Of a DNA stretch of 64,000 nucleotides, positions 8,401 to 15,893 are shown piece by piece (within the stretch, counting starts at the first letter, position 1; the number at the start of each line of letters is the position of its first letter). The stretch covers positions 557,001 through 621,000 of the forward strand of contig JADJXO010000001.1 in NCBI GenBank assembly GCA_016715825.1, in the 5' to 3' direction. The notes under the pieces are model-generated. The model did no database searches. It was not told where the DNA came from and saw only the letters and a program-made list of their open reading frames with translations. Origin of the DNA: Nitrospira sp. (GTDB lineage Bacteria > Nitrospirota > Nitrospiria > Nitrospirales > Nitrospiraceae). A program made the translations under genes and the position numbers.

Positions 8401-9990
8401 CCCATCTCGTTCGGTATCTGCCTTCACCCGCCGCGCGACATCGATAGGGTTGAACCCTTCGCCACCGTGCACAATCTCTTCGATTTCACTGAACCGGGCA
8501 TCCCGGAGTTGCCGACGCAACGTATCTTTATCGTGGAGCAACGTTCGCCGTTTGTCGCGGAGCAACCCGGCTTCGCGTCGCAAGCTTGCCGCATCGGAAC
8601 GTGAGAGCCGGTCGGCAATATCCTGTGCCGCTGTCGAAAGCTGTGCCTGACTTTCCGCGTCGCTTTCAAGAACACTGAGGGCCAATGGTTGGAGCGCCTC
8701 GTCGACCTGCCGCCGCAACACCCGCAACGCCTTCGTCGTGTGGGCGGTCACCAACACGGATTTTCCCTGCGAGAGGAGGTAGCCCAGCAGATTCGCAATG
8801 GTGTGCGTTTTACCCGTGCCTGGTGGGCCTTGCACGAGTACGGACTTCGCCGTCGTCAATCTCGCTGCAATGTCGTACTGTTCTGCGTTTGCCGGTTTGC
8901 TAAACAGGATATCCGGCTCCGGTTCATCCGGGACCTCTGGCCCCTCGCCATCACCGTGTATGGGAATTTCGGATGTGGCCGTGGTCTCCACGCCCACGAT
9001 ACGCGAGAGTCCCTCGGGGGGTTCCGTGTCCTTGTTGTCCAAATCCTCCAGGATGTAGTCGAGGGTGGTGCTCAGCCCAGCCGTCCGTGGACGGAGGTAC
9101 AAGAGTGGTTCGCGCCACATGCTCGGCTGTGTGGGTACCGAGCCACGCATCTTGCTGTCGAGGAACTCACCGTCATGGAACAGCCCCTGCACAAGTCGAC
9201 GGTAGAAGCTTTCTGTGCTCGCGCCGCCGAGCGGTTCCACCGGCTGCTCTTCCAACTCTTTGTCGAAATGAGCAATCAGCCGGCCTTCAATGCTCGGTAC
9301 GAGTCGAAGCAGGGCGCGGTGCAACTCTACTTTTTCCGTCCCGGTGTTGAAGCGAAATTCTGGTAACAGCGGGTCGAATTCCAGATGGATTCGCTGCATG
9401 AGCACCGGATGGTGGATACTGTGTTCCGCAACGCTGAGCATCCCATCCGCAAGGACAAGGTCTACCTGGTCGCCTTCGCGCTGTATCATGGTCCACAGTG
9501 CATGAATGCGGTCGAATAGATGACGTGCCGCAATCGCCGGCCGCTCTGCCTCAGCCCACTTCGTCCGTACGAGACGCCACGCGTTCAAGGCTTCGAGGCG
9601 TTCCGGGTCATCGGTCAGGGCAACGGTGCTGGGCTGTTTGTCCTTGGGTCGAACATGACGGAACTCCACGACCTGGACCTCTCCCTCTACTGACTGCCAT
9701 CCAGGCTTGAGCCAGCCCTCTAAAGGTGAAGGTGGCCCTGGGCAGGGCGTCAATCGAGCTCGTTGGATCCGAATGAGTGCTTCCAATTCGACGTCTGCCG
9801 TGTCATTGGTCTCATCTTCTGTGCGGTCGCCGCGTCGGACCCACACACAGGGATGCAGGGGCCAGCTATCGATACGCATGACATCCGACCCGGACAAATC
9901 GCGGACCACGGGATTGCGAAGTTCGTTCAGACCCTTCAGGAACTTGAACGTCTGAATCAATCGTTCTTTGGCGGTCCTGGCAGCAGTCAT
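5407..9990 (-). CDS. SF1 UPF1/DNA2-like helicase with C-terminal Vsr-like (DUF559-type) nuclease domain
   Basis: The 1527-residue protein is a superfamily-1 helicase of the UPF1/DNA2 type. Walker A GPPGTGKT is at 388-395. After a long helical insertion come Walker B VVIIDEASQSD near 1075, motif III GDKEQVTP and a motif VI region YNVAVSRARNQLW. The last part is a PD-(D/E)xK domain of the Vsr/DUF559 type (about 1365-1480) with LAVECDGEKWH and ERLGWVFVRIRG. In this family the first catalytic acid normally stands in a R-I-D motif. Here the sequence is FRIALVVEG, with Ala1398 (codon at 5797-5799) where Asp is expected, so the nuclease may be inactive. Such helicase-nuclease fusions occur in defence islands, and two HEPN-like genes follow downstream in the same direction. 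Confidence 0.8.
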   Translation of the reverse strand: MTAARTAKERLIQTFKFLKGLNELRNPVVRDLSGSDVMRIDSWPLHPCVWVRRGDRTEDETNDTADVELEALIRIQRARLTPCPGPPSPLEGWLKPGWQSVEGEVQVVEFRHVRPKDKQPSTVALTDDPERLEALNAWRLVRTKWAEAERPAIAARHLFDRIHALWTMIQREGDQVDLVLADGMLSVAEHSIHHPVLMQRIHLEFDPLLPEFRFNTGTEKVELHRALLRLVPSIEGRLIAHFDKELEEQPVEPLGGASTESFYRRLVQGLFHDGEFLDSKMRGSVPTQPSMWREPLLYLRPRTAGLSTTLDYILEDLDNKDTEPPEGLSRIVGVETTATSEIPIHGDGEGPEVPDEPEPDILFSKPANAEQYDIAARLTTAKSVLVQGPPGTGKTHTIANLLGYLLSQGKSVLVTAHTTKALRVLRRQVDEALQPLALSVLESDAESQAQLSTAAQDIADRLSRSDAASLRREAGLLRDKRRTLLHDKDTLRRQLRDARFSEIEEIVHGGEGFNPIDVARRVKADTERDGWIPGPLQPGMVCPLTDAEVRRLYASQDTLAPEDEAQLSVPQPALAELVRPADFRLLATERASADVRAQAHRPDLWNGHAVANYTTTQLQDLHQRVRQAAAILAEEQTWLREVLFAGWTGGELQEAWQDLLAVVETLAHESGTAHRLMMAHGPELPPDRSLDEAASMLGDMVAFLEGGGSFGLKTKLTRRAWHLLIESCRVEGREPRTLDEFRALHARAQLEKSRNRFAARWRRAVESLEGPAVESLGRSPERAAQGYAAEIRRRLEWRGAVWEPLIEELRTAGFHWDTWLAAHPPVPGDHGELARVQRAGSHGLAEIVEAQAALLRQAELSAALQAQRTYLTGFPESAVASRLLQAQDAWDVDNYEGLSMEIARLEGLRNVYDNRLTLLAKLEPTAPAWAQAVAKRHMPHDHSQPAGNAEAAWRWRQWLQELERRAAVSMTDLQGRLDRMEEELRHVAGRIIEYETWAAQRDRTALHTQQALMGFVQTIHKVGKGTGKRVPELMRRVRELLVSARRAVPVWIMPLNRVYESFDPRTTKFDVVIIDEASQSDVTALAALYLGHEHVVVGDKEQVTPDAVGQRLDEVQRLIATDLQGIPNSHLYDGQTSIYDLAETAFGSVIALREHFRCVPEIIEFCNQLSYSHAIRPLREPLSASLRPALVAHHVQGFRDGQGKINRVEAEEIASLVCACLNDPAYARNESRRPTSFGIISLVGDEQALLIENVLRQRLPPDVLEKHRLLCGNAAQFQGDERDVVFLSMVDGPPDHGQLSCRDAGPKDLYKKRYNVAVSRARNQLWVVHSLDPDTHLKDGDLRRRLIQHARDPQAILRAKEDYGKQTDSVFETEVLQRLLAAGYQVQPQWPVGAFRIALVVEGTRRRLAVECDGEKWHTPEQLQRDLERQAILERLGWVFVRIRGSVFFRAPETAMAPVLSKFNQLGIEPMGKGEPHESNRVEPLVDRIKRAAEKIRQDWANEPMALGENSEHEYATQSAGNSTEPA

Positions 9991-10069
9991 CTACGTCGTC
10001 TCAATTTCAAGATCTGGGTGATACGTGTCGCCACGGAGTACTCTGATTCGTAGAGTTCTCATCCTTGGC

Positions 10070-10230
10070 TGGGTAGTGATTCTTACGTGTGCGGCAGCAC
10101 TTGTCAACGCTCTCTAAAGCACCGCGTCGGCTTGTTACACCGACGGTTATAACTGTGCGGGGTAGGTGAGGAGCTTTTTGCAGTCTCTTAAGGTGAGGGT
10201 GTGTGGGGCGAAGTAGGCGACTGGACACGA
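10070..10230 (-). repeat. Degenerate dispersed repeat, copy 2
   Basis: This lies in the 317-base gap between the helicase and the outer-membrane protein. The plus strand shows GATTCTTACGTGTG and CACTTGTCAACGCTCTCTA, and the minus strand reads HTLTLRDCKKLLTYPAQL, a shortened version of the FGHSWKDCERLLAQFGYPAQ tail at 2995-3245. No intact gene is seen in this gap. Confidence 0.42.
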
Positions 10231-10307
10231 CCTGATTAAGAATTGCAATAGGCTGGTTGAAGCTCTATCCCTCACAGGTCCGATGGTCGCCTCAACGTGA
10301 TGCGAGG

Positions 10308-10907
10308 TTAAAAGTGCACATTCAGACCAAAGGTCACCATATGCCCATTGTCCTCAAATCGCTTATCGCGCAGGGATGCATCCTTCGACTCGATTTTCTC
10401 AAGCCAGATATGTCGATAGGTTCCATCGAGCGAGACATATTCGGTGAGAAAGAGCTGGAGTCCTCCTCCCGCGTGTGCGCCGAACCGATGTTGTGTCTTG
10501 TCGAAGTCGCCGGGACCCTCGACGTTCGTGAAGTACCACCCGGCCCCGCCTAGAATAAAGGGAGAAAGTCGTTTCATGCCAAATGGATAGAGCAATACTG
10601 AGCCTTGCACCGGAAAGGTTCGGACCTTGGTAGAGTTGATTTCTGTTCTACGATAGTCGACCGAACCTTCAACGGCAAGAAAGTGGAATGGATGAATGCG
10701 GACCTGACCGCCGCCAAACCAGTTCTCGTCTCCGTTTTTCGGATCGAAATAGGTCGCACGACCACCAATAGAGAAGAGCCCAATATTCATGTCATCGAAG
10801 AGCCCTTCCGCTGCAGCTGGTTTGGCACTTCCTTCATAGAGCATTCCCCCCAGAGCGACGGTTAGAGCCACCAAGACGACCGGTCGTTTCAGCACGCGCA
10901 TGATCAC
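10308..10907 (-). CDS. Outer-membrane beta-barrel protein
   Basis: The protein has about 199 residues with an N-terminal signal peptide (basic start, hydrophobic VVLVALTVALGGML, then AKPAAAEG). The rest alternates in the way of a small beta-barrel and ends in an aromatic residue (FGLNVHF), as expected for BAM-dependent insertion. It resembles OmpA-like or Ail-like outer-membrane proteins. A GTG at 10907 is six bases from AGGGAGG and is a better start than the ATG at 10901, where the spacing would be twelve. Function beyond being an outer-membrane protein is unknown. It stands alone. Confidence 0.7.
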   Translation of the reverse strand: MIMRVLKRPVVLVALTVALGGMLYEGSAKPAAAEGLFDDMNIGLFSIGGRATYFDPKNGDENWFGGGQVRIHPFHFLAVEGSVDYRRTEINSTKVRTFPVQGSVLLYPFGMKRLSPFILGGAGWYFTNVEGPGDFDKTQHRFGAHAGGGLQLFLTEYVSLDGTYRHIWLEKIESKDASLRDKRFEDNGHMVTFGLNVHF

Positions 10908-11039
10908 GTCTCACCTCCCTGTAAGATTCCAGAACTCTGTACAGCTCTAGTCTTTAGACGTGGGTGGCTGGTCTGTGTAAACGCGGAGTGAGAAAAATAT
11001 TTCGGAAGGTGGGGAGGCTGCTTAGCCCGGTGTTTCAGG

Positions 11040-11150
11040 TGATCAGGAAGAACATTACGTAGCGACGATGCTGACGTGTGCTGAGTAACCGAGTTGTGCG
11101 AGGAGTTGCTCTCAGTTGTCCTAAGAGAGGCCAAACGTTCTGCCGTGAGG
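11040..11150 (-). repeat. Degenerate dispersed repeat, copy 3
   Basis: The minus strand reads TFGLS, a stop, then EQLLAQLGYSAHVSIVAT, matching FGHSWKDCERLLAQFGYPAQISIVAR of the copy at 2995-3245 but with internal stop codons. It lies in the 306-base gap between the outer-membrane gene and a BrnTA pair. Nothing else is recognisable in that gap. Confidence 0.45.
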
Positions 11151-11213
11151 ACTAGGCCAAGTTGTTCTCATGAAGAGGGCTAGTCCTATGGAATGAATTA
11201 ACGCACGGCAGGG

Positions 11214-11468
11214 CTAAGCAGTACGCGAAGTTTTTCTCCGTGTCCGGGTTGAGCGTCGCGTTATGCGTGCTGTCTTTTCAGTTAACACGAGTAACCCAGC
11301 CAATGCTTCATTGACTGCCTTTGAGTTGGGAAACGCCTTGGCAATGGCCGGCTCTAACAGGACGACCGAAGACCCTGCAGCTACTGCCGAGTAAAATTTC
11401 CCTCTTTCAAGTTTTGTAAAGTCCGAGCGCTTGTACTCCGAACGTGTGTCGTCTTTATCCTTCTTCAT
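11214..11468 (-). CDS. BrnA-like antitoxin of BrnT/BrnA module 1
   Basis: From the ATG at 11468 (MKKDKDDTRSEYKRSDF) this gives about 84 residues. The start overlaps the end of the upstream BrnT gene, the usual arrangement with the toxin first. The D-F-x-x-L/V-x-R-G-K-F-Y motif near the N-terminus is typical of BrnA-like and related antitoxins. The C-terminus is rich in Arg and Thr (TRRSTRTRRKTSR). In known systems the antitoxin binds the RNase toxin and represses the operon. The longer reading from 11483 adds five residues. Confidence 0.62.
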   Translation of the reverse strand: MKKDKDDTRSEYKRSDFTKLERGKFYSAVAAGSSVVLLEPAIAKAFPNSKAVNEALAGLLVLTEKTARITRRSTRTRRKTSRTA

Positions 11469-11733
11469 ATAATTTCCTTTCATTGCGTGTCATGCGGCGG
11501 GCGTTGATGATTCGAATGGCGTCTGGTCGATAGGTGTGTGAGACAACGAGTAGCCGACTTAATCGGGACATTCCAAAGGTAATATACCGCAGCTCGCCGA
11601 TGGAGTGATCCGGGTCAGGGCCTGAAAGAGCCAGTCGGTCCAGAAATACCGAAGCCGCTTCGTCGAACGAGATTCCGTGCTTACGAAGATTGATTTCGGC
11701 TTTGCGCGGATCCCACTCAAACTTCATGGCCAA
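11455..11733 (-). CDS. brnT: BrnT family toxin (ribonuclease), module 1
   Basis: This 92-residue BrnT-family protein has the hallmark N-terminus FEWDPRKAEINLRKHGISF and the C-terminal core RIINARRMTRNERKLYEE. BrnT is a RelE-like ribonuclease that halts translation. Length and motifs are complete, so the toxin should be functional. The antitoxin gene overlaps its end. A second BrnT of different sequence lies at 21086-21391, so the locus carries two unrelated-looking copies of the system. Confidence 0.85.
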   Translation of the reverse strand: MAMKFEWDPRKAEINLRKHGISFDEAASVFLDRLALSGPDPDHSIGELRYITFGMSRLSRLLVVSHTYRPDAIRIINARRMTRNERKLYEEG

Positions 11734-11831
11734 ATATAGCCCCTTGTGCCATGCAGAACGACCTGTTGCTCAGCCGAGAGTCCGCAGCGGAAAATCAACT
11801 AGTACAGCAGAATTGCTCATGAAGAAGGCGA

Positions 11832-12269
11832 CTAGGTCCCGATCCATGCTTTGCGTCTCTCAGACAAGATGCGGCGGTAGTAGGGCATGACGTCCGCTTC
11901 TTCATAGACCATACGCAGAATGAGTTCGGCGTAGCGTGTTCGATCGTGACACAGTACTTTGCGTCCCCTAGTCAGGATCTGCCGGAGCAATGGGTTGTGA
12001 GCCCGATCAAGATCTATGAGATCCACCGGGCGACCGACGGCTAAGGCAAGGTCTTCAATGACGGCGATATGCGTCTGAGGAGTAAGTGGGGTCGTAGTTG
12101 CAACCGCGATATCCAGATCACTATCGTTGCGAGCGCGATCCTTAGCTGTCGATCCGAACAAAATAGCCAATACTACCGACGGATGACGAGTCATCACTTC
12201 CGTGATCGTCCGATCAAGTTCACGAGGTGTGTGGAGAGATTCCCGCTGTTGCATGCTTTTGAGTATCAT
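11832..12269 (-). CDS. MNT-type nucleotidyltransferase domain protein
   Basis: A minimal nucleotidyltransferase (MNT) is shown by GSTAKDRARNDSDLDIAV, the G-S-x9-D-x-D signature. MNT proteins pair with HEPN toxins (MntA/HepT) and silence them by AMPylation. The expected HepT partner is not adjacent: only about 100 bases separate this stop from the BrnT gene. The start is uncertain. Met at 12269 (MILKSMQQRE) fits the domain best, and an open reading continues to 12323. HEPN-like proteins elsewhere in the window (3677-5241) are too far away to be assumed partners. Confidence 0.7.
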   Translation of the reverse strand: MILKSMQQRESLHTPRELDRTITEVMTRHPSVVLAILFGSTAKDRARNDSDLDIAVATTTPLTPQTHIAVIEDLALAVGRPVDLIDLDRAHNPLLRQILTRGRKVLCHDRTRYAELILRMVYEEADVMPYYRRILSERRKAWIGT

Positions 12270-12394
12270 GAATGCCTGGAAGCTGCAAGGCGATGTGGGA
12301 ACAACGGTCATAGGGTCGACCATCGAATTGACTCTCTTGTACCCCCTTCATATAATGCGACCCGTTCGTCGTTTTCCTTATCCGACCTGCACGT

Positions 12395-12766
12395 ATGCGA
12401 TCGTTCTTCAAGGGACATGCAGTCGAAAAACTCGCCGGTTTGCGAGCTGGACTGCGCCATGCGTTTGCCGTTCAACCGGCGTTTCAATCTCTGACCATTG
12501 AAGATGTCCAACTACTCGAACGAATTGCCGAGACGATCGTCAAGCGTGGGATGGCGACTCCGGCCACGATGTTTTTGGAATCGATGGGGCCGATGAATTT
12601 TCTGGGCAGTCAGGCTCTCCATTTCTTGACGCCGATCATCGATTGCGCGTGTAACGTCAAAGAAGTCGAACAGGTGGCGCGGTTACTTGAACGCCGGGAC
12701 ACCATCACTCGGCTGATCACCCTCATTGATGCCAAGTCTGCTCCAAAGGGAGCAACGGCTCAATGA
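12395..12766 (+). CDS. Conserved hypothetical helical protein
   Basis: The 123-residue protein is predicted to be mostly helical, with a mid-region LLERIAETIVKRGMATPATMFLES and a hydrophobic stretch around FLGSQALHFLTPIIDCACN. The second half (PATMFLESMGPMNFLGSQAL) resembles a short conserved segment found beside MutL-like genes. I recall no function. It precedes the MutL-like ATPase gene in the same direction with a gap of about 106 bases that contains a TCACGCTTCACG repeat, so it may belong to the same functional group. Confidence 0.55.
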   Translation: MRSFFKGHAVEKLAGLRAGLRHAFAVQPAFQSLTIEDVQLLERIAETIVKRGMATPATMFLESMGPMNFLGSQALHFLTPIIDCACNVKEVEQVARLLERRDTITRLITLIDAKSAPKGATAQ

Positions 12767-12872
12767 CTCGACGCTGTAAAGCGTATCTCGTAAAGTGTGG
12801 TTCGTTCTATCCATCTTGCGCGTCACGCTTCACGAACGACAAGCGACGCGGTCCTAGTTCGGTTGGTTGCCG

Positions 12873-14699
12873 ATGATTTCTCAGGAGCCGGCTAAGACCG
12901 ATCGTCCGCTCAATGTCATCGTCGCCACCGACTGCGGCAGCACGACCACCAAAGCCATCCTCATTGAAAAAATCGGAGATACCTACCGGCAAACGTACCG
13001 AGGCGAGGCGCCGACGACGGTCGAAGCGCCGTTCGAGGACGTGACACGTGGTGTGTTGAACGCCATCGCGGAGATCGAGGAACTTTCAGGGCGCAAGATT
13101 TTGGAGGGTGACCAGATCATCACTCCCTGTCGTGACGACAAGACGGGGGTGGACATCTACGTCTCTACCAGCAGTGCCGGGGGGGGGTTGCAGATGATGG
13201 TGACCGGTGTGGTGCAGAACATGACGGGTGAAAGCGCGCAGCGCGCGGCGCTGGGGGCTGGGGCGATCGTCATCGATGTGTTGGCGGCCAACGATGGCCG
13301 CTTGCCGCACGAAAAGATCGAGCGCATCCGCTCCATGAGGCCGGACATGATCCTGATGTCGGGAGGAACCGATGGGGGGGCGGTGACGCATGTCGTGGAG
13401 ATGGCCGAATATGTGGCGGCGGCTGAGCCTCGGCCACGGTTCGGTGTGACGTACAAGTTGCCCTTGATCTATGCAGGGAATAAGGACGTGCAACCACAGG
13501 TCAAGAAAATCCTCGAAGACAAGTCGGCGCTGGTGGTGACGGACAATATCCGGCCGGTCTTGGAACGAGAGAACCTGGCTCCGGCACGCAACAAGATTCA
13601 TGACCTGTTCCTCGAACACGTCATGCAACAAGCTCCCGGCTACAAAAAGCTGATCGAGATGGCCGGGGCCCCGATCATGCCGACGCCCGCTGCCGTCGGT
13701 CTCATTATGGAGACGATTGCCAAACGAGAGCATCTGAATCTGATCGGTGTGGATATCGGTGGGGCGACGACGGACGTGTTTTCCGTCTTTGATGGCGTAT
13801 TCCACCGCACGGTCAGCGCCAATCTCGGCATGTCCTACAGCGTGTCGAATGTGCTGGCGGAGGCAGGGCTCGCCAATATCATGCGCTGGGTGCCCTTTAC
13901 GATCGATGAGCAGACGCTGCGTAACCGCATTAAAAACAAGATGATCCGTCCGACCACGATTCCGCAAACACTCGACGAACTGCAGATCGAACAGGCGATT
14001 GCAAGGGAAGCCTTGCGGCTGGCTCTGATTCACCATAAGTCGCTGGCGACAGGGCTGAAGGGTGTGCAGCAGGAGCGGACGATTTCAGATGTCTTCGAGC
14101 AACAGACGTCCGGCCAATCGCTGATCGAGATGTTGAAGCTGGATTTGATCGTCGGGAGCGGGGGCATCCTTTCGCATGCGCCACGCCGTACCCAATCGAT
14201 GCTGATGATGGTCGATGCCTATGAACCGACCGGTTGCACCAGATTGTCCGTGGATAGCATCTTTATGATGCCGCACCTCGGCGTCTTGTCCACCATCAAT
14301 GAGAAGGCGGCAACCGACGTATTCGTCAGCGACTGCATGGTCTATCTTGGGACCTGTGTCGCGCCGATCGGACAGGGGAAGGACGGAACGGTCTGTGCGG
14401 ACTACGAAATAGTCTGGCCGGACGGCCAGGCCACGAAGGAACAACTGACGTTCGGAGAGCTGCGGCTCTATCCATTCGATTCCGAGCAACCCGCCACGAT
14501 CAAAGTCCAGCCTGCCAAGGGATTCAATATGGGGGCAGGAGTCGGCGTGGCCGTGACGAAAGAGGTTTACGGAGGGGTCGTCGGGTTGTTACTCGATGGC
14601 CGTGGGCGACCGCTCAAACTTCCCGCTGAGCAACAGGCTCGCGTCGCGGCTCTGACGAAATGGTTCACAGCAGTTGATCTCTATCCAAATGGAAGCTAA
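12873..14699 (+). CDS. MutL-like ASKHA-fold ATPase (glutamate mutase L / GlmL family)
   Basis: A 608-residue protein of the MutL family of ATPases, first known beside glutamate and other B12-dependent mutases. The nucleotide-binding motifs are visible: phosphate-1 VATDCGSTTTKAILIE near residue 18, phosphate-2 IGVDIGGATTDVFSVF near 290 and an adenosine-type GSGGILSHAP near 427. No mutase gene adjoins it. Instead it heads a run of membrane-protein genes, so here it probably energises or assembles that membrane complex (inference). ATG at 12873 is preferred over a TTG two codons upstream. The gene is intact. Confidence 0.85.
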   Translation: MISQEPAKTDRPLNVIVATDCGSTTTKAILIEKIGDTYRQTYRGEAPTTVEAPFEDVTRGVLNAIAEIEELSGRKILEGDQIITPCRDDKTGVDIYVSTSSAGGGLQMMVTGVVQNMTGESAQRAALGAGAIVIDVLAANDGRLPHEKIERIRSMRPDMILMSGGTDGGAVTHVVEMAEYVAAAEPRPRFGVTYKLPLIYAGNKDVQPQVKKILEDKSALVVTDNIRPVLERENLAPARNKIHDLFLEHVMQQAPGYKKLIEMAGAPIMPTPAAVGLIMETIAKREHLNLIGVDIGGATTDVFSVFDGVFHRTVSANLGMSYSVSNVLAEAGLANIMRWVPFTIDEQTLRNRIKNKMIRPTTIPQTLDELQIEQAIAREALRLALIHHKSLATGLKGVQQERTISDVFEQQTSGQSLIEMLKLDLIVGSGGILSHAPRRTQSMLMMVDAYEPTGCTRLSVDSIFMMPHLGVLSTINEKAATDVFVSDCMVYLGTCVAPIGQGKDGTVCADYEIVWPDGQATKEQLTFGELRLYPFDSEQPATIKVQPAKGFNMGAGVGVAVTKEVYGGVVGLLLDGRGRPLKLPAEQQARVAALTKWFTAVDLYPNGS

Positions 14700-14749
14700 T
14701 GGCGGATTGGGCTATCAGCTATAGGCCCTCAGCTATGTGCTCTTAGGAA

Positions 14750-15874
14750 ATGGCGCATTCCTACACTCCAGGCTTGACCGTTACCGACCATACGGTCATC
14801 CATCGCCGCCGCATGTTGCCGCTACCGGGAAACGTACTGGTGAAGGTAGGCGATGCGGTCCGTTCTGATCATGTCGTGGCGAGGGCAGCATTGCCGGGAA
14901 AAGTCTTTCCAGTCAATCTGGCTAATCAGCTCAGCGTCGCACCGGGAGAAATCAAGGAGTACCTGACGAAGAAGGAAGGCGAGCAGGTCGAAAAGGACGA
15001 GATCCTGGCCGAGAATAAGCCGCTGATCACATGGTTCAAGACGGAGATTCCTTCGCCGGTTGCGGGGACGATCGAATCGGTCTCGACCGTGACGGGACAG
15101 GTCCTGTTGCGCGAGCCTCCTCGTGTGCTCGATCTGCTGGCCTACGTAGATGGTGTCATCGTGGACACCATTCCACAGCAGGGGGTCGTGGTCGAAACGA
15201 CCTGCAGTTTGGTGCAAGGCATCTTCGGGATCGGTGGAGAAACGTCGGGTGAGATTGTGATGGCGGTGAAGGCGCCTGATGAGCCGTTGATACCGAGCCA
15301 CCTCACTGCTGCCATGAAGGGCAAGGTGGTCGTTGGCGGTTCATTTCTTTCCGCCGACGCGATGCAGCAGGCCAAGACGGTCGGAGTAGCCGGCTTGGTG
15401 GTCGGAGGGATTCACGATGAAGATCTGCGCGCGTTGCTGGGGTATGACCTGGGTGTTGCCATCACGGGAACGGAGCAGGTGGGCTTCACGTTGATCTTGA
15501 CGGAGGGGTTCGGGACGATTCCGATGGCGACGAAGACATTCAATCTCCTCGCGACGTACGCCGGTCGGCAGGCCTCGATCTCTGGGGCAACGCAGATTAG
15601 GGCCGGTGTGATTCGTCCTGAAATCATCGTTCCCCAGGCAAGCACAGGGGCCAAGGGCGCGGCGCGATCCCAACATGAAGGCATCAGGCTTGGTGATCCG
15701 GTTCGGATCATCCGCGATCCCATGTTCGGACGTATCGGCGAGGTGTCGGCCCTTCCGCCGGAACTGGTCAAGATTCCCACCGAGAGTGAGGTGCGAGTGT
15801 TGGAAGTAACACTGTCGGACGGAAACCGAGTCGTTGTTCCCAGGACGAATATCGAGGTGATCGAAGGGGCGTGA
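14750..15874 (+). CDS. Conserved barrel-sandwich/KOW-like protein linked to the MutL-like operon
   Basis: The 374-residue protein has no signal peptide and is predicted soluble. Residues 20-130 look like a barrel-sandwich hybrid, with LPLPGNVLVKVGDAVRSDHVV and IPSPVAGTIESVSTVTGQVL, as in RnfC or biotinyl-type domains but lacking a modifiable MKM lysine. The C-terminus (GDPVRIIRDPMFGRIGEV) resembles a KOW-type beta motif. It follows the ATPase gene by 50 bases, and its stop is three bases before the next start. I know no biochemical role. Its place suggests a soluble partner of the membrane proteins that follow. Confidence 0.65.
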   Translation: MAHSYTPGLTVTDHTVIHRRRMLPLPGNVLVKVGDAVRSDHVVARAALPGKVFPVNLANQLSVAPGEIKEYLTKKEGEQVEKDEILAENKPLITWFKTEIPSPVAGTIESVSTVTGQVLLREPPRVLDLLAYVDGVIVDTIPQQGVVVETTCSLVQGIFGIGGETSGEIVMAVKAPDEPLIPSHLTAAMKGKVVVGGSFLSADAMQQAKTVGVAGLVVGGIHDEDLRALLGYDLGVAITGTEQVGFTLILTEGFGTIPMATKTFNLLATYAGRQASISGATQIRAGVIRPEIIVPQASTGAKGAARSQHEGIRLGDPVRIIRDPMFGRIGEVSALPPELVKIPTESEVRVLEVTLSDGNRVVVPRTNIEVIEGA

Positions 15875-15893
15875 AGCGTGAAGCGTGAAACGT
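15866..15893. repeat. GTGAAGC tandem repeat (GCTTCACG family)
   Basis: GCGTGAAGCGTGAAGCGTGAAACG is a three-unit run of the heptamer-like unit GCGTGAA(G/A), spanning the stop of one gene and the start of the next. The reverse form CACGCTTCACG recurs at about 12822-12831 and 17908-17920. A similar string at about 37972 lies in a transposase remnant. Confidence 0.6.

Noticed and set aside
8689..9366. Plus-strand reading frame of 225 codons
   Set aside because: Antisense shadow inside the helicase gene, with no recognisable domain.
13086..14036. Long minus-strand reading frame of 316 codons
   Set aside because: It lies wholly antisense to the MutL-like ATPase gene, has shadow-like His/Arg/Asp-rich composition and no ribosome-binding site.
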